From the NCBI GenBank assembly GCA_963741995.1, contig CAVUKI010000001.1, positions 186,001 through 250,000 of the forward strand: DNA of 64,000 nt, given 5' to 3'. Made by a program: the position numbers and the translations under genes. This document shows, piece by piece, positions 15,532 through 24,981 of the stretch (the stretch's first letter is position 1; each line of letters opens with the position of its first letter). Under the pieces are notes generated by a model. It was not told the DNA's origin, made no database searches, and saw only the letters and a program-made list of their open reading frames with translations. Source of the stretch: Bog-473 sp963741995. GTDB taxonomy: Bacteria > Actinomycetota > Acidimicrobiia > Acidimicrobiales > RAAP-2.

Positions 15532-16905
15532 CTACAGCGGGAACGCGTTCTCCGCTTCGGCAAGGAGCGGATCGACATCGCGGGGGAGAATCACCGATGC
15601 TCCTTCGGCGGCCAGAGTGGCCGCCCCGTAAATGACGAGATAGCTGTCACGACTGCCGTAGAGCTCGCGGACCTTCTCGTCCGGGAAGCTCTCGTGGTAC
15701 CCCACGAGCCGGGCGAAGATGTCGGGCGTCTGTTGGATGGCGCTGTTGTGTCCCAGCGGGACCTCAACCTGAGGCAGCCTGATGCCGCCCCGGGCGATGC
15801 CATTGTCGTCACGGACGATCACGGGCGGATCACCGTCGAAGACGATGCGGGGTTGGATAGCTGGTGGAGTGCCATCGGTCAGCCAGGCGTGCAGGTGATG
15901 CAGGGCGGCGTCGACCACCGGCGCGACAGAGACCTGATTGATCGCCTGCAGAGTCTGGTCCAGCGGAATCGAGAAGCCGAAGTCTCGCTCCATCCGAGGG
16001 GCCGACGACGCCATTGCGGGCAGTGAGACATGCGAGGCGCCGGCCACCTCCCAGTACCGAAAGCGGTCCGAGTCCGGTTGGCGGACCCCGTAGCAGGATG
16101 TCGCCTCGCATTCGGTGTTCACCACCATGATCGGGATCCCGAGGTCGTCCCGCAAGAGATGCAGGCCTTCGGGGATCCGCGGCCGGCTGGCGTCGGCTGC
16201 CGCCTCCCGGACGGTCATGACCTCGTCACCGACTTCGAGCGGGGTTCCGCCACCGAAATACATCACGAGGAAGAAGGCATCGAAGCGCCGGGTGATGGGC
16301 TGGACACCATTGAGATAGGAAGCCAGTCGCGCCGCCGATTGCGAGGCGCCCTGGGCGATGAGCCGCCGTACTTCGAGACCGCCCATGGGGTCGAGAGCGA
16401 CGCGGGGTCGATCGGGCGCGACCAGGTTGGCCGCCTGCGTGTAGATGTCGAACGAGTAGTCGTCGCTCGGGATCGACAAGGACCCGTAGCGCTCCGGATC
16501 CCACTGCCGCAGGCCCTGCGGGTTGTCGCCTTGTCCGTGCACCCCGACCCGCTGGACGGAGACGGCCACGTAGGCGTAGCCGTCCTCGTACACCTCGGGA
16601 CTGTCGCCGCCACCGAAGTTCTCGTAGCCGGCGGAGACGTTGTTCCACAGCACGATCACCGTGCCGTTGAACGCCGAGGGATCGACCGGCCGCACCACCA
16701 CCATGCGGGTCTTGTACGGCGAGCTCTCGACCGGCTCCACCTGCCAGCGCCCGTCTCTCACGAGTTCGGTGCCCGGGAGCGGTCCATAGCGGACGGCCTC
16801 CCCTTCGAGGAAGTACTCGTCCTGCCGGTATCCCCACGCAGCGAGATCGGTCGCGGGCCCGCTGAAAACCCACCCCTTGCTCCCGCCCGTGACCGGCCCG
16901 CTCAC
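15532..16905 (-). CDS. Alpha/beta hydrolase domain protein (PF20091-like)
   Basis: Protein of 457 residues, GTG at 16905, with no signal peptide. It matches the family annotated alpha/beta hydrolase domain-containing protein: TVIVLWNNVSAGYENF (oxyanion/early strand), VAVSVQRVGVHG, and the nucleophile elbow GASQSAARLASYLNGV (GxSxS, about 190-205), then SHVSLPA (candidate catalytic histidine) and a C-terminal SYLVIYGAA-type strand. Members are esterases or lactonases of unknown substrate. It lies directly downstream of the FadD-type ligase at 16979-18520, on the same strand, with a 73-base gap, so an ester or lactone feeding acyl-CoA chemistry is possible. Confidence 0.72.
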   Translation of the reverse strand: MSGPVTGGSKGWVFSGPATDLAAWGYRQDEYFLEGEAVRYGPLPGTELVRDGRWQVEPVESSPYKTRMVVVRPVDPSAFNGTVIVLWNNVSAGYENFGGGDSPEVYEDGYAYVAVSVQRVGVHGQGDNPQGLRQWDPERYGSLSIPSDDYSFDIYTQAANLVAPDRPRVALDPMGGLEVRRLIAQGASQSAARLASYLNGVQPITRRFDAFFLVMYFGGGTPLEVGDEVMTVREAAADASRPRIPEGLHLLRDDLGIPIMVVNTECEATSCYGVRQPDSDRFRYWEVAGASHVSLPAMASSAPRMERDFGFSIPLDQTLQAINQVSVAPVVDAALHHLHAWLTDGTPPAIQPRIVFDGDPPVIVRDDNGIARGGIRLPQVEVPLGHNSAIQQTPDIFARLVGYHESFPDEKVRELYGSRDSYLVIYGAATLAAEGASVILPRDVDPLLAEAENAFPL

Positions 16906-16978
16906 GCGGATGATGATGCCTCCATTCGAACGGATCCATTGAGGACGCGCAGACAGATCAAGAATCCGGACAGTGTGC

Positions 16979-18520
16979 TCACCCTTCGGCGCGGAGCTCG
17001 CGCTTCAGGACCTTCCCGGAGGGATTTCGCGGGAGCGCCTCGACGAACGTGACCTCTTTGGGGACCTTGAAGCGCGCCAATTGGGCCCGGCAGTGCTCAA
17101 TGAGGACGTCGGCCCTTTCGTCGGCTCCTGGGTGCAACGCAACGAACGCCACCGGGACCTCTCCCCATCGCTCATCGGGACGGCCGACAACGGCAGCTTC
17201 GAGAACCGAATCATGCTCGTACAGGACGCGCTCGATTTCCGAGCTTGCAATGTTCTCGCCGCCGGAGACGATCATGTCCTTCAACCGATCGACGATATAG
17301 AGGTAGCCCTCCTCGTCACGGACACCGATGTCCCCCGTGTGGAACCAGCCCCCGACGAACGCAGCAGCCGTCGCGTCCTCATCCCGCCAGTACCCCTTGA
17401 AGACCTTGGGGCCCCGCATGACGATCTCGCCCTGTTCTCCGGGGGCGACGGAACTTCCGTCGTCGTCCCAGACTTCGAGCTCCAGGTAGAGGCACGGGCG
17501 GCCCACCGAACCCAGCTTCGTCACAATGCTCTCGCGATCGAGAAAGGTGTCTCCCGAGACCGTTTCCGTGAGCCCATAGGCGTCGGCGAACCACGCGGAG
17601 GGAAAAACCCGCTGAATCCGCTCGATCAGCGGGATCGGCATCTTCTCGCCGCCGTTGATGACCACCCGGACCGAGGAGAGATCCCGCCGCTCGATGTCGG
17701 GTAGGGACATGATCGCGTTGACCATGGCGGGTGCCAGCCACACCGTGGTCACACGGGAGCGCTCAATCTCGTCGACCACCTCGGACGCGTCGAACGAAGG
17801 ATGGACGATCGTCGTCGCGCCTGCGGCAATCAGCGACGTCGTGGTCAGATCGAGCGCACCGACGTGGTACAGCGGACCGCAGGCCAACCCGAGATCGCTG
17901 CTCGTGAAGCCGAATTCGACGATGTGCGCCAGGTTCTTCCAAGCCAGGTTGGCGTGGGTGAGCATGACGCCCTTGGGACGACCGGTCGTCCCCGACGTGT
18001 ACATCAACCGGTGGACATCGTCGGCCGCGGCCGGAACCGGGGCCGCTTCGTCGGGGCTACTCCGAAGGTCGCCGAGGGCCGTCCAGCCCAGTGCCTCGAC
18101 CCTCGACATGCTGACACGAGCGAGCGTGTCTTCCAGGCCCACCGTTGCCCGGTTCCCCAGCGGCAGCAGGGATTCGTCGCAGACGAGCGCACGCGCTCCC
18201 GAGTGTTCGAGGATGTAGCGCACCTCGGGAGCGGCAAGCCGCCAGTTGATCGGCATGGCGATGGCGCCGAGGTAATTGGCGGCGAAGAGCGCCTCGAGGA
18301 ATTCGGGGCAGTTGTACGAGAGCAGCGCCACCACATCGCCTGGGCCGATTCCACGCCCGGCCAGGCCACCGGCGGTCGCGGCCGCACGCCCGGCCATCTC
18401 TTGATAGGTCGTCACCTCCCCCTCGAAGCGCGTGATCGCCTTGTCCGGATTGCGTCGAGCGTGGTGGGCGAGCACGTTGAACCAGTTCACGTCCGCCGAG
18501 TCCGTCGGAGCGGCCGACAT
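16979..18520 (-). CDS. Acyl-CoA ligase (AMP-forming, FadD type)
   Basis: Cytoplasmic ANL-superfamily ligase, 513 residues from the ATG at 18520 (13 further in-frame residues are possible). It activates a carboxylic acid to its CoA thioester via an acyl-adenylate. Motifs: P-loop YTSGTTGRPKGVMLTHAN (about 173-190), YGLTETVSGD (A5, adenine), WFHTGDIGVRDEEG (A7), RLKDMIVSGGENIAS (A8) and PSGKVLKRELR (A10, catalytic lysine). The gene is the first of the catabolic island on this strand; the TetR gene is divergent from it with a 166-base gap. The acid substrate is not predictable from these motifs. Confidence 0.9.
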   Translation of the reverse strand: MSAAPTDSADVNWFNVLAHHARRNPDKAITRFEGEVTTYQEMAGRAAATAGGLAGRGIGPGDVVALLSYNCPEFLEALFAANYLGAIAMPINWRLAAPEVRYILEHSGARALVCDESLLPLGNRATVGLEDTLARVSMSRVEALGWTALGDLRSSPDEAAPVPAAADDVHRLMYTSGTTGRPKGVMLTHANLAWKNLAHIVEFGFTSSDLGLACGPLYHVGALDLTTTSLIAAGATTIVHPSFDASEVVDEIERSRVTTVWLAPAMVNAIMSLPDIERRDLSSVRVVINGGEKMPIPLIERIQRVFPSAWFADAYGLTETVSGDTFLDRESIVTKLGSVGRPCLYLELEVWDDDGSSVAPGEQGEIVMRGPKVFKGYWRDEDATAAAFVGGWFHTGDIGVRDEEGYLYIVDRLKDMIVSGGENIASSEIERVLYEHDSVLEAAVVGRPDERWGEVPVAFVALHPGADERADVLIEHCRAQLARFKVPKEVTFVEALPRNPSGKVLKRELRAEG

Positions 18521-18686
18521 CAGCGCGACCCGACGAAGGTCGACGAGGTTCCGGAACACATGCGCAGCACGACGATCGACTCCTTACTGGTCCGAGGGAA
18601 GTGCGGGTGTCGGGCGGCGGTGTGTCGGCCTTTCAATTGTCACCGAAGGGTTCCCGCCGGTTGAAGGCCCGCTAGTCTCGGGCTCA

Positions 18687-19319
18687 ATGGCACGGGCGGA
18701 AGCGACCGGTGATTCCCGGCGTAAGGCGAATTGGGAAGCGCGTTACCAAGCGATCATCGATACTTCCGCCGGCGTCTTCGCCCGAGGCGGCTACCACGCT
18801 ACGGGCATCACCGAGCTCTGTGTGGCGAACGATCTCGGCAAGGGCGCGCTGTATCACTACATCGGCTCCAAGGAGGATCTGCTCGCGGCGATCCATGACC
18901 GGGTGATGGACGAAGTGATGCTTGGCGCAGACCGTGTGGCGGAGACGGGAGGCCCGCCTACTCGGCAGCTCGCCCTGCTGGGCGAGGAACTGCTCGACGT
19001 CATCCACCGCTACCCGGACCATGTCTGGGTCTTCCTCCACGAATTCCCTGCGCTCACCGGCGAGCGAGCGGAGCAGTTTCGCGAACGCCGCCGTGCCTAC
19101 GAGCAAAGGGTCGAGGCGGTCCTCCAGGCGGGCGTGGAGACGGGCGAGTTCCGTGACGTGCAGCCCCGGCTGACCGCCATGGCATGGTTCGGGATGCACA
19201 ACTACACCTACCTCTGGTTGAAACCGGGCGGAGAGCTTTCGGCGCGCGACGTGGCGAAGCCCTTCGCCGACATCTTCATGCGTGGCATCACGAACCCGGC
19301 TGCCGAACTGCCCGATTAA
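18687..19319 (+). CDS. TetR-family transcription regulator
   Basis: Repressor-type regulator of 210 residues. The TetR helix-turn-helix is near the N-terminus (residues about 20-66: ARYQAIIDTSAGVFARGGYH, ITELCVANDLGKGALYHYIGSKEDLL). The C-terminal helical domain should bind a ligand, probably an acyl-CoA given the context. ATG at 18687 gives the usual length; the frame is open further upstream. It is divergent from the FadD gene and convergent with the SDR pair. It is a candidate for binding the TGTACCGACC sites at 20862, 26319 and 29214, because the other TetR (40365) has a different adjacent motif. That link is inference. Confidence 0.9.
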   Translation: MARAEATGDSRRKANWEARYQAIIDTSAGVFARGGYHATGITELCVANDLGKGALYHYIGSKEDLLAAIHDRVMDEVMLGADRVAETGGPPTRQLALLGEELLDVIHRYPDHVWVFLHEFPALTGERAEQFRERRRAYEQRVEAVLQAGVETGEFRDVQPRLTAMAWFGMHNYTYLWLKPGGELSARDVAKPFADIFMRGITNPAAELPD

Positions 19320-19324
19320 CCGTT

Positions 19325-20071
19325 TCACGGCGCCGAGTACCCGCCGTCGACGACGAGCGCCGACCCCGTCGTCCAGCGAGCCGCCTCGCTCGCCAGGTAC
19401 GAGTACGCGCCCACCAGGTCGCCGGCTGTTCCGAGGCCCAGCGGATGGCGTCGGGCGACGGCATCGAGCGCCTCTGGCGGGAGTCCGTCATGGATCGCCG
19501 ACCGGAACGTCCCCGGGCACACACAGTTGACGCGGATGCCGTCGCGGGCGTACTCGACGGCAGCGACCTTGGCCAGTTGGATCACCGCCGCCTTGGTGGC
19601 GCAATAGGGCGCCGCGTGTGACCACGCGGTCAGACCGGAGACCGATGCGGTCAAGACGATGGAGCCGGAGTGCTGCGGCCGCATGACGCCGACGGCGGCA
19701 CGGATGCCGTTGACGGCGCCGAGGAGATTGACCCGGAAGGCGCGTTCCCAGTCCTCGGTGCTCAGATTGTGGATCCGGCCGTTGGGGGAGAGCACGCCCG
19801 CGTTGCTGATGAGGACGTCGAGGCGGCCGAAGCGTTCGACCGTTCGCGTGATGACGGATTCGACCTGGTCGTAGTCGCTGACGTCCGCCAGCTGGGTCTC
19901 GACCGAACCATCCGTCGCCGGCAACCCGGCGACGGTGGCGTCCAGCGAGGACGCGCTCACGTCGCTGAGCATGAGATCCGTGGAGGGTTCGCCGGCAAAC
20001 TGCTGGGACACGGCGGCACCGAGTGCCCCGCCGGCGCCGATGATCGCCACGACCCGTCGCGTCGCCGTCAT
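19325..20071 (-). CDS. Short-chain dehydrogenase/reductase (SDR)
   Basis: NAD(P)-dependent classical SDR of 248 residues. The cofactor motif is GAGGALG (residues 11-17), SNAG follows, and the catalytic Ser-Tyr-Lys are in ASVSG and APYCATKAA (YxxxK). The C-terminus, GSALVVDGGYSAP, is typical of SDRs. The ATG at 20071 overlaps the stop of the next SDR gene as ATGA, so the two are translated as a unit; the larger open frame through the second SDR is ignored. It probably oxidises or reduces a hydroxy/keto group in the catabolic route. Confidence 0.9.
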   Translation of the reverse strand: MTATRRVVAIIGAGGALGAAVSQQFAGEPSTDLMLSDVSASSLDATVAGLPATDGSVETQLADVSDYDQVESVITRTVERFGRLDVLISNAGVLSPNGRIHNLSTEDWERAFRVNLLGAVNGIRAAVGVMRPQHSGSIVLTASVSGLTAWSHAAPYCATKAAVIQLAKVAAVEYARDGIRVNCVCPGTFRSAIHDGLPPEALDAVARRHPLGLGTAGDLVGAYSYLASEAARWTTGSALVVDGGYSAP

Positions 20072-20847
20072 ACCAACAAGTATCCGCCGTCGACGCTGAG
20101 CACGGTACCGGTGATGAAGGCGGAGGCGTCGGAGGCCAGGAACTGATAGGCCGCAGCAAGGTCGGTGGACGTGCCCCAGCGCTGTTGCGCCGTGTGCCCG
20201 GTGATGGCGGCGGAGAGCTTGGGGTTGTGCACCCACTCGTCGGCCAACGGTGATTCGAACCACCCCGGCGCGACGACGTTCACGGTGATGCCCGCAGGGG
20301 CCAGATCGAGGGCGAGGCCCTTGGCCACGCCGACCAGACCGGCCTTCGACGCGCTGTAGGCGGACAACCCTTTGCGCGGACGCTCGCCCAGGACCGATCC
20401 GGTGAAGATCAGCCGTCCGCCGTCGCCCATGACCCGGGCCGCGGCCCGCGCTCCCAGGAAGGAGCCAGTGAGGTTGACCTCTATGACCCGCCGCCAGGTC
20501 GAAGCGTCCGTCTCCCGGGGACCGCCCACCATGGGCGAGATCCCCGCATTGCAGATCCAGGCGTCGACACCGCCCCATTCGTCCACCGCGGCGTCGGCGA
20601 CCGCTTCGTTGAAATCCTCGTCGGTCACGTCACCGCTCAGCACGAGCGAGGTCCCGGGGAGTGCTTCCGCCACTGCCTTCAGATCTCGCTCCGTGCGGGC
20701 GACCAGTGCGACGGACGCTCCCGCTTGCGAGAACGCGTGGGACAGCAGGGCCCCGAGCCCGCGACTGGCGCCGGTGATGACGACCCGCTTCCCCGAGACC
20801 GCTCCGGGGCCTGGGAACGACTCGGGTATGTCGATCTGCTCGATCAT
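20068..20847 (-). CDS. Short-chain dehydrogenase/reductase (SDR)
   Basis: Second SDR of the pair, 259 residues from the ATG at 20847. Cofactor motif GASRGLG, CNAG (NNAG position), catalytic SAYSASKAG (YxxxK), and TGTVLSVDGGYLL at the end. An in-frame start at 20883 would lie inside the operator and is not used. The promoter between 20848 and 20888 carries the TGTACCGACC site at 20862-20877 and also serves the divergent E1 gene. It likely works with the coupled SDR on successive hydroxy/keto steps. Confidence 0.9.
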   Translation of the reverse strand: MIEQIDIPESFPGPGAVSGKRVVITGASRGLGALLSHAFSQAGASVALVARTERDLKAVAEALPGTSLVLSGDVTDEDFNEAVADAAVDEWGGVDAWICNAGISPMVGGPRETDASTWRRVIEVNLTGSFLGARAAARVMGDGGRLIFTGSVLGERPRKGLSAYSASKAGLVGVAKGLALDLAPAGITVNVVAPGWFESPLADEWVHNPKLSAAITGHTAQQRWGTSTDLAAAYQFLASDASAFITGTVLSVDGGYLLV

Positions 20848-20861
20848 CGTTTCCCTCACGT

Positions 20862-20877
20862 TGTACCGACCAGTACA
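20862..20877. promoter_or_regulatory. TGTACCGACC-type operator candidate (site A)
   Basis: TGTAC-N6-GTACA is a 16-base inverted repeat in the 41-base gap between the SDR pair and the divergent E1 gene. The half TGTACCGACC recurs in the promoters at 26319-26337 and 29214-29231. TetR-family proteins commonly bind such palindromes. Confidence 0.55.
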
Positions 20878-20888
20878 GTACACGTTCG

Positions 20889-22880
20889 ATGGTTGTCGAT
20901 TTCTCCCCTCCGTCCGCCTATTCGGTGGCCGATCTCATGGAGATGCAGCGCCGGATGCTGCTGATCCGGGGCTTCGAGGAGCGGGTGGCGGCGCTGTATC
21001 GAGACGGCGAGGTCCCCGGGTTCGTCCACCTCTCCACCGGGCAGGAGGCGACCGCCGTCGGAGCCTGTTGGCCGCTGGGCGCGGCGGACGTCATCACCTC
21101 GACCCATCGAGGTCACGGCCACTGCCTGGCCAAGGGCCTGGAGCCGGCCGCGATGTTCGCCGAGCTGATGGGCAGGGATCAGGGCACGAACCGTGGCCGC
21201 GGCGGTTCCATGCACATCGCCGATCCCAAGCTCGGCATCTTCGGGGCCAACGGCATCGTCGCCGCGGGTGTGCCGATTGCGGTGGGGGCGGCGACGGCAG
21301 CACAGCTCCGGGCCGACGGGAGCGTCACCGTGGCGTTCTTCGGTGACGGCGCCGTGGCGCAGGGAGCCTTCCACGAGGCCCTGAACCTGGCCGCCGTCTG
21401 GAAGCTCCCGGTTGTCTTCTTCTGCGAGAACAACGGCTATGCCGAGTTCTCGCCCGCGTCAGCGCAGCATGCGGCATCCCTGGAGCACCGAGCGGCTGGC
21501 TACGGGATCCCCTACGTCGCCGTGGACGGTAACGATGTCGCGGCGACCGCGTCCGTGATGGAGCACGTCGTCGGCGGGGTGCGCGACGGCGGGGGTCCGT
21601 TCATGGTCGAGGCCACCACCTACCGTTGGCACGGCCACTACGAGGGCGACCCCGAGCGCTATCGGTCGGCGGACGAGGTCGAGGAGTGGCGGTCACGAGA
21701 CCCACTGCTGCTGCAAGAGAGCGTGCTGCGCCAGGCGGGCGTCGGTGACGACGAGCTCAAGTCCCTGGAGGCGTCGACGGCCGCCGTCCTTGACGGCGCA
21801 GTCGAAGCGGCTCGCCGGCTGGCCGCACCGGCCACGGCCACCTTGACGGATTTTGTGCTGCGCCCGCGCCCGGCGCGCCCGGAACCCGCGCCACCGGCAG
21901 AGGATGCACCGGTGTTCCGCACCATGGACGCCATCCGTTCCGCGCTCGCCCTCGAGCTTGCCGAGGACGACAGCGTCTTCCTCGCCGGCGTCGATGTCGG
22001 CGCCGGCGGCAATGTCTTCGGGCTCACCCGCGGCCTGGCCGCGGAATTCCCGGGCCGGGTGCGCGACACGCCCATCTCCGAGACCGCGATCATCGGACTC
22101 GGCGTCGGGGCGGCCATGGCCGGCATGCATCCCGTGGTCGAGCTGATGTACCTCGACTTCATCGGCGTGTGCTTCGACCAGCTGCTCAATCAGGCGGCCA
22201 AGCTGCCGTTCATGACCGGGGGCGCGGCGGAGATGGCGCTCACGGTGCGCACCCAGTTCGGGGCGGGCCGCTCGTCGGGAAGCCAGCACTCGCAGAGCCT
22301 GGAGGCGCTGCTGGCCCACATTCCCGGTTTGAGCGTCGTCATGCCCTCGACCCCGGCGGACACGTACGGCCTGCTGCGGGCCTCCATTCAGGACCCCAAC
22401 CCCGTGGTCTTCATAGAGAACCGCCAGCTGTACGGCATGAAAGGCCCGCAACCGCCGTCCGACTACGTGCTGCCGATCGGCAAAGCCGCCGTGGTCCGGG
22501 CCGGCCGCGACATCACCGTCGTCTCGGTCTCCCGGATGGTCCACGAGGCGCTGGCTGCCGCCGCGGTCGTCGAGGCGGAGGGAATCTCCGTCGAAGTGAT
22601 CGACCTCAGAACGGTGGCGCCGCTGGACATGGAGTCGATTCTGGCCTCGGTGCACAAGACGAGCCGCCTCCTCATCGCGCACGAGGCCGTCGTCCCTTTC
22701 GGCATCGGCGCCGAAATCGCGGCCACTGTGGCGCGCGAGGGTTTCTGGGATCTCGACGCGCCGATTGTGCGCATCGGAGCTGCAGCGACACCGTCGCCCT
22801 ACTCACCCGACCTCGAGCAAGCCTGGCTGCCTGATCGCGAGAACATCGCCGACGCGCTCCGCCGGCTCGCTGCGGTGTAG
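20889..22880 (+). CDS. Fused E1 alpha-beta subunit of a 2-oxo acid/acetoin-type dehydrogenase
   Basis: Thiamine-diphosphate enzyme of 663 residues in which the alpha (about 1-330) and beta (about 355-663) chains, normally separate, are joined by a Pro/Ala-rich linker (RPARPEPAPPAEDAP). The alpha part has the ThDP motif GDGAVAQGAFHEALNLA and ENNGYAEF. The beta part has EMHPVVELMYLDF-like segments, QFGAGRSSGSQHSQSLEA and the PHAEA-like RLLIAHEAVV. It resembles acetoin or branched-chain 2-oxo acid dehydrogenase E1. No E2 or E3 gene is nearby, so it must use others in the genome or work alone. It shares the site A promoter with the SDR pair, and its stop is adjacent to the stop of the next, convergent gene. 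Confidence 0.88.
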   Translation: MVVDFSPPSAYSVADLMEMQRRMLLIRGFEERVAALYRDGEVPGFVHLSTGQEATAVGACWPLGAADVITSTHRGHGHCLAKGLEPAAMFAELMGRDQGTNRGRGGSMHIADPKLGIFGANGIVAAGVPIAVGAATAAQLRADGSVTVAFFGDGAVAQGAFHEALNLAAVWKLPVVFFCENNGYAEFSPASAQHAASLEHRAAGYGIPYVAVDGNDVAATASVMEHVVGGVRDGGGPFMVEATTYRWHGHYEGDPERYRSADEVEEWRSRDPLLLQESVLRQAGVGDDELKSLEASTAAVLDGAVEAARRLAAPATATLTDFVLRPRPARPEPAPPAEDAPVFRTMDAIRSALALELAEDDSVFLAGVDVGAGGNVFGLTRGLAAEFPGRVRDTPISETAIIGLGVGAAMAGMHPVVELMYLDFIGVCFDQLLNQAAKLPFMTGGAAEMALTVRTQFGAGRSSGSQHSQSLEALLAHIPGLSVVMPSTPADTYGLLRASIQDPNPVVFIENRQLYGMKGPQPPSDYVLPIGKAAVVRAGRDITVVSVSRMVHEALAAAAVVEAEGISVEVIDLRTVAPLDMESILASVHKTSRLLIAHEAVVPFGIGAEIAATVAREGFWDLDAPIVRIGAAATPSPYSPDLEQAWLPDRENIADALRRLAAV

Positions 22881-24029
22881 TCAGCAGCCCAGCTGACGGG
22901 CGATGACGAGGTGCTGGATCTCGTTCGTCCCCTCGCCGATTTCGAGCACCTTGGAGTCGCAGTAGAAGCGGGCGACCGGCGTCTCGAGCATGTAACCCAG
23001 GCCACCGTGGATCTGCACCGCCTCCGAGGCTGCCCAGGCCGCCACTCGGCTTGCCTTCAGCTTGGCCATCGCTGCTTCCTTCTGGAACGGCTGGCCCGCG
23101 TCGCGTAGGGAGGCGGCCCGGTAGGTGAGCCAGCGCGCGGCTTCGAGCTCGGTGGCGATGTCGGCCAGTTTGAACTGCACCGCTTGGAACTTCGAGATGG
23201 GCTGCCCGAATTGCACACGCTCGCGTGCGTAGGCGAGGGCCAGGTCGAGGACGGCCTGGGTCAGGCTCAGCGACAACGCCGCGATCGAAATGCGCCCGAC
23301 CTCCAAGGTGCGCAGGAATTGGCCGAGGCCCAAATTGGGATCCCCGAGCAGGTGCTCGTCGGGAACCCAGACGTCGTCGAGGTACAGCTCGCGGGTGTCG
23401 AGGCCCCGCCATCCGATGCCCCGCATCTTCGGGCCCATGGTGAAGCCGGGGGTGTCCTTCTCGACGACGAGGCTGGCAAAGCCCGGCTCGCGGCCTTCGA
23501 CGGGCTCTGTGCGCGCCAGCAGGGTGACCCCGAACGACATGTCCGTCCCCGCGTTGGAGATGAAGGTCTTGCGGCCGTTGATCAGCCACCCGCCGTCACG
23601 ATGCTCGGCCCGGGTCCGGATCCCACGGGCATCGGAACCGGCGTCCGGCTCGGTCAGCCCGAACGCACCCAGCACCCGTCCCTCCGCCAGCGGGCGCAGC
23701 CAGCGCTCGCGTTGTTCGTCGCTCCCGAAGAGGTACAGCGGCAGCGAGCCGATGGTGACGTGGGCCTGCCAGGCCGCGGCGACGGATTGATCGGCCTGGC
23801 CGATCTGCTCCATGGCGGCGACGAAGCCGACGGTCGACATCCCGATCCCGCCCCATTCCTCGGGGACGAGCATGCCGAGGAGGCCGAGCGCACCCATCTC
23901 CCGCAGGAGGTCGGTCGGACACCGCGCCTCTCCCCAGGCCATCGGCGCACGCGGCGCAATCTCCTTCTGGGCGAACTCGCGACACAGGTCGACGAGGGCG
24001 CGTTCGGATTCGCTGAGCGAGAAGTCCAT
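22881..24029 (-). CDS. Acyl-CoA dehydrogenase
   Basis: FAD-dependent alpha,beta-dehydrogenase of 382 residues, full length for the family. Seen: the N-terminal helical domain (MDFSLSESERALVDL), the first signature GAFGLTEPDAGSD (about 123-135), the mid-domain FISNAGTD, and the second signature QIHGGLGYMLETP followed by IGEGTNEIQHLVIARQL, where the catalytic glutamate of common family members sits (EGTNEIQ). ATG at 24029. It is followed by an SDR and amidohydrolase on the same strand. Chain length or branching preference cannot be read. Confidence 0.92.
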   Translation of the reverse strand: MDFSLSESERALVDLCREFAQKEIAPRAPMAWGEARCPTDLLREMGALGLLGMLVPEEWGGIGMSTVGFVAAMEQIGQADQSVAAAWQAHVTIGSLPLYLFGSDEQRERWLRPLAEGRVLGAFGLTEPDAGSDARGIRTRAEHRDGGWLINGRKTFISNAGTDMSFGVTLLARTEPVEGREPGFASLVVEKDTPGFTMGPKMRGIGWRGLDTRELYLDDVWVPDEHLLGDPNLGLGQFLRTLEVGRISIAALSLSLTQAVLDLALAYARERVQFGQPISKFQAVQFKLADIATELEAARWLTYRAASLRDAGQPFQKEAAMAKLKASRVAAWAASEAVQIHGGLGYMLETPVARFYCDSKVLEIGEGTNEIQHLVIARQLGC

Positions 24030-24041
24030 GCAGTCCTCCGG

Positions 24042-24941
24042 TCAGTTCCCGACTTGGAGGTGCGTGAGGAAGGATGTGGACCAGTCGGGGAGGTCACGTG
24101 GGACGACGTACCCCTCCTCGTCGTTGATCTCGTCCCAATGCTGGGCGATGTCCTCAATGGTCGGCGCCGTGGCGACGTACCCAGGGGTGGACGCGATGAA
24201 GATGCGGGCGAACCGGCCTGCGCCGGCGGCGTACAGCTCTCCGTTGACCGGGCACGCCTCGTGGGCGAGAAACGCCACCAGCGGCGCCACCTGGCCCGGC
24301 GCCATGGGCGACGAGTCGTCGTCCGGATCGGCGTCCTGTCCGGCCATGCGCGTGAGTGCAGCCGGCGCGATGAGATTGACCTTGATGCCGTGGGCTTCAC
24401 TCATGGTGGCGATGCTGCGCGTCAGGCCGATGACGCCGCCCTTGGCGGTGGCGTACGAGAGGTTCTTGGGCAGGCCGAAGACCCCCGACGATGTCGTCAT
24501 GACGATGCGGCCGTAGCCCTGTTCGACCATGTGCGGCCAGGCCGCCCGCGTGGTGTTGAACGAGCCCAGGACGTGCACGGCGAGATGTCGCTCCAGATTG
24601 TCCAGGTCGACGTCCGGGAGGCCGGCCCACTTGATGATGCCGGCATTGTTGATCAGGATGTCGACCCGCCCGAAGCGCTCGAGGGCCGCACCGGTCAGCG
24701 CCCGGGCACCCTCGGCCGAGGCGACATCGTGCTCGTCGGCGAGCGCCGAGCCACCCGCGGCCTCGATCTCTGACACCACGGTGGATGCCACCGCTCCATC
24801 GACACCGACCCCCTGCATCGACCCGCCGAGATCGTTGACGACGACGTGGGCACCCCGGCTGGCCAGCAGCAGCGCGTAGGCACGGCCGATACCGCGCCCC
24901 GCTCCCGTGATCACCGCGACGCGTCCCTCGAAATCGTGCAC
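24042..24941 (-). CDS. Short-chain dehydrogenase/reductase, HSD17B4-like length
   Basis: SDR of 299 residues, longer than a classical SDR because of a C-terminal extension of about 50 residues (from about FIASTPGYVATAP). It has GAGRGIG at residues 12-18, NNAG, and SYATAKGGV (YxxxK). The VVNDLGG segment after the second strand and the extension resemble the dehydrogenase part of peroxisomal multifunctional enzyme type 2, so a 3-hydroxyacyl-CoA dehydrogenase role is likely. GTG at 24941 has a GGAGG site 11 bases upstream; the frame extends further up into the amidohydrolase gene and is not used. Confidence 0.82.
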   Translation of the reverse strand: MHDFEGRVAVITGAGRGIGRAYALLLASRGAHVVVNDLGGSMQGVGVDGAVASTVVSEIEAAGGSALADEHDVASAEGARALTGAALERFGRVDILINNAGIIKWAGLPDVDLDNLERHLAVHVLGSFNTTRAAWPHMVEQGYGRIVMTTSSGVFGLPKNLSYATAKGGVIGLTRSIATMSEAHGIKVNLIAPAALTRMAGQDADPDDDSSPMAPGQVAPLVAFLAHEACPVNGELYAAGAGRFARIFIASTPGYVATAPTIEDIAQHWDEINDEEGYVVPRDLPDWSTSFLTHLQVGN

Positions 24942-24981
24942 GTCGACGTCGACCTCCGTACCGCTGGCCCGAGGGAGCGGT

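Noticed and set aside
23184..24773. Plus-strand frame of 529 codons over the acyl-CoA dehydrogenase and SDR
   Set aside because: It is the reverse of two intact genes on the minus strand and has no recognisable domain.
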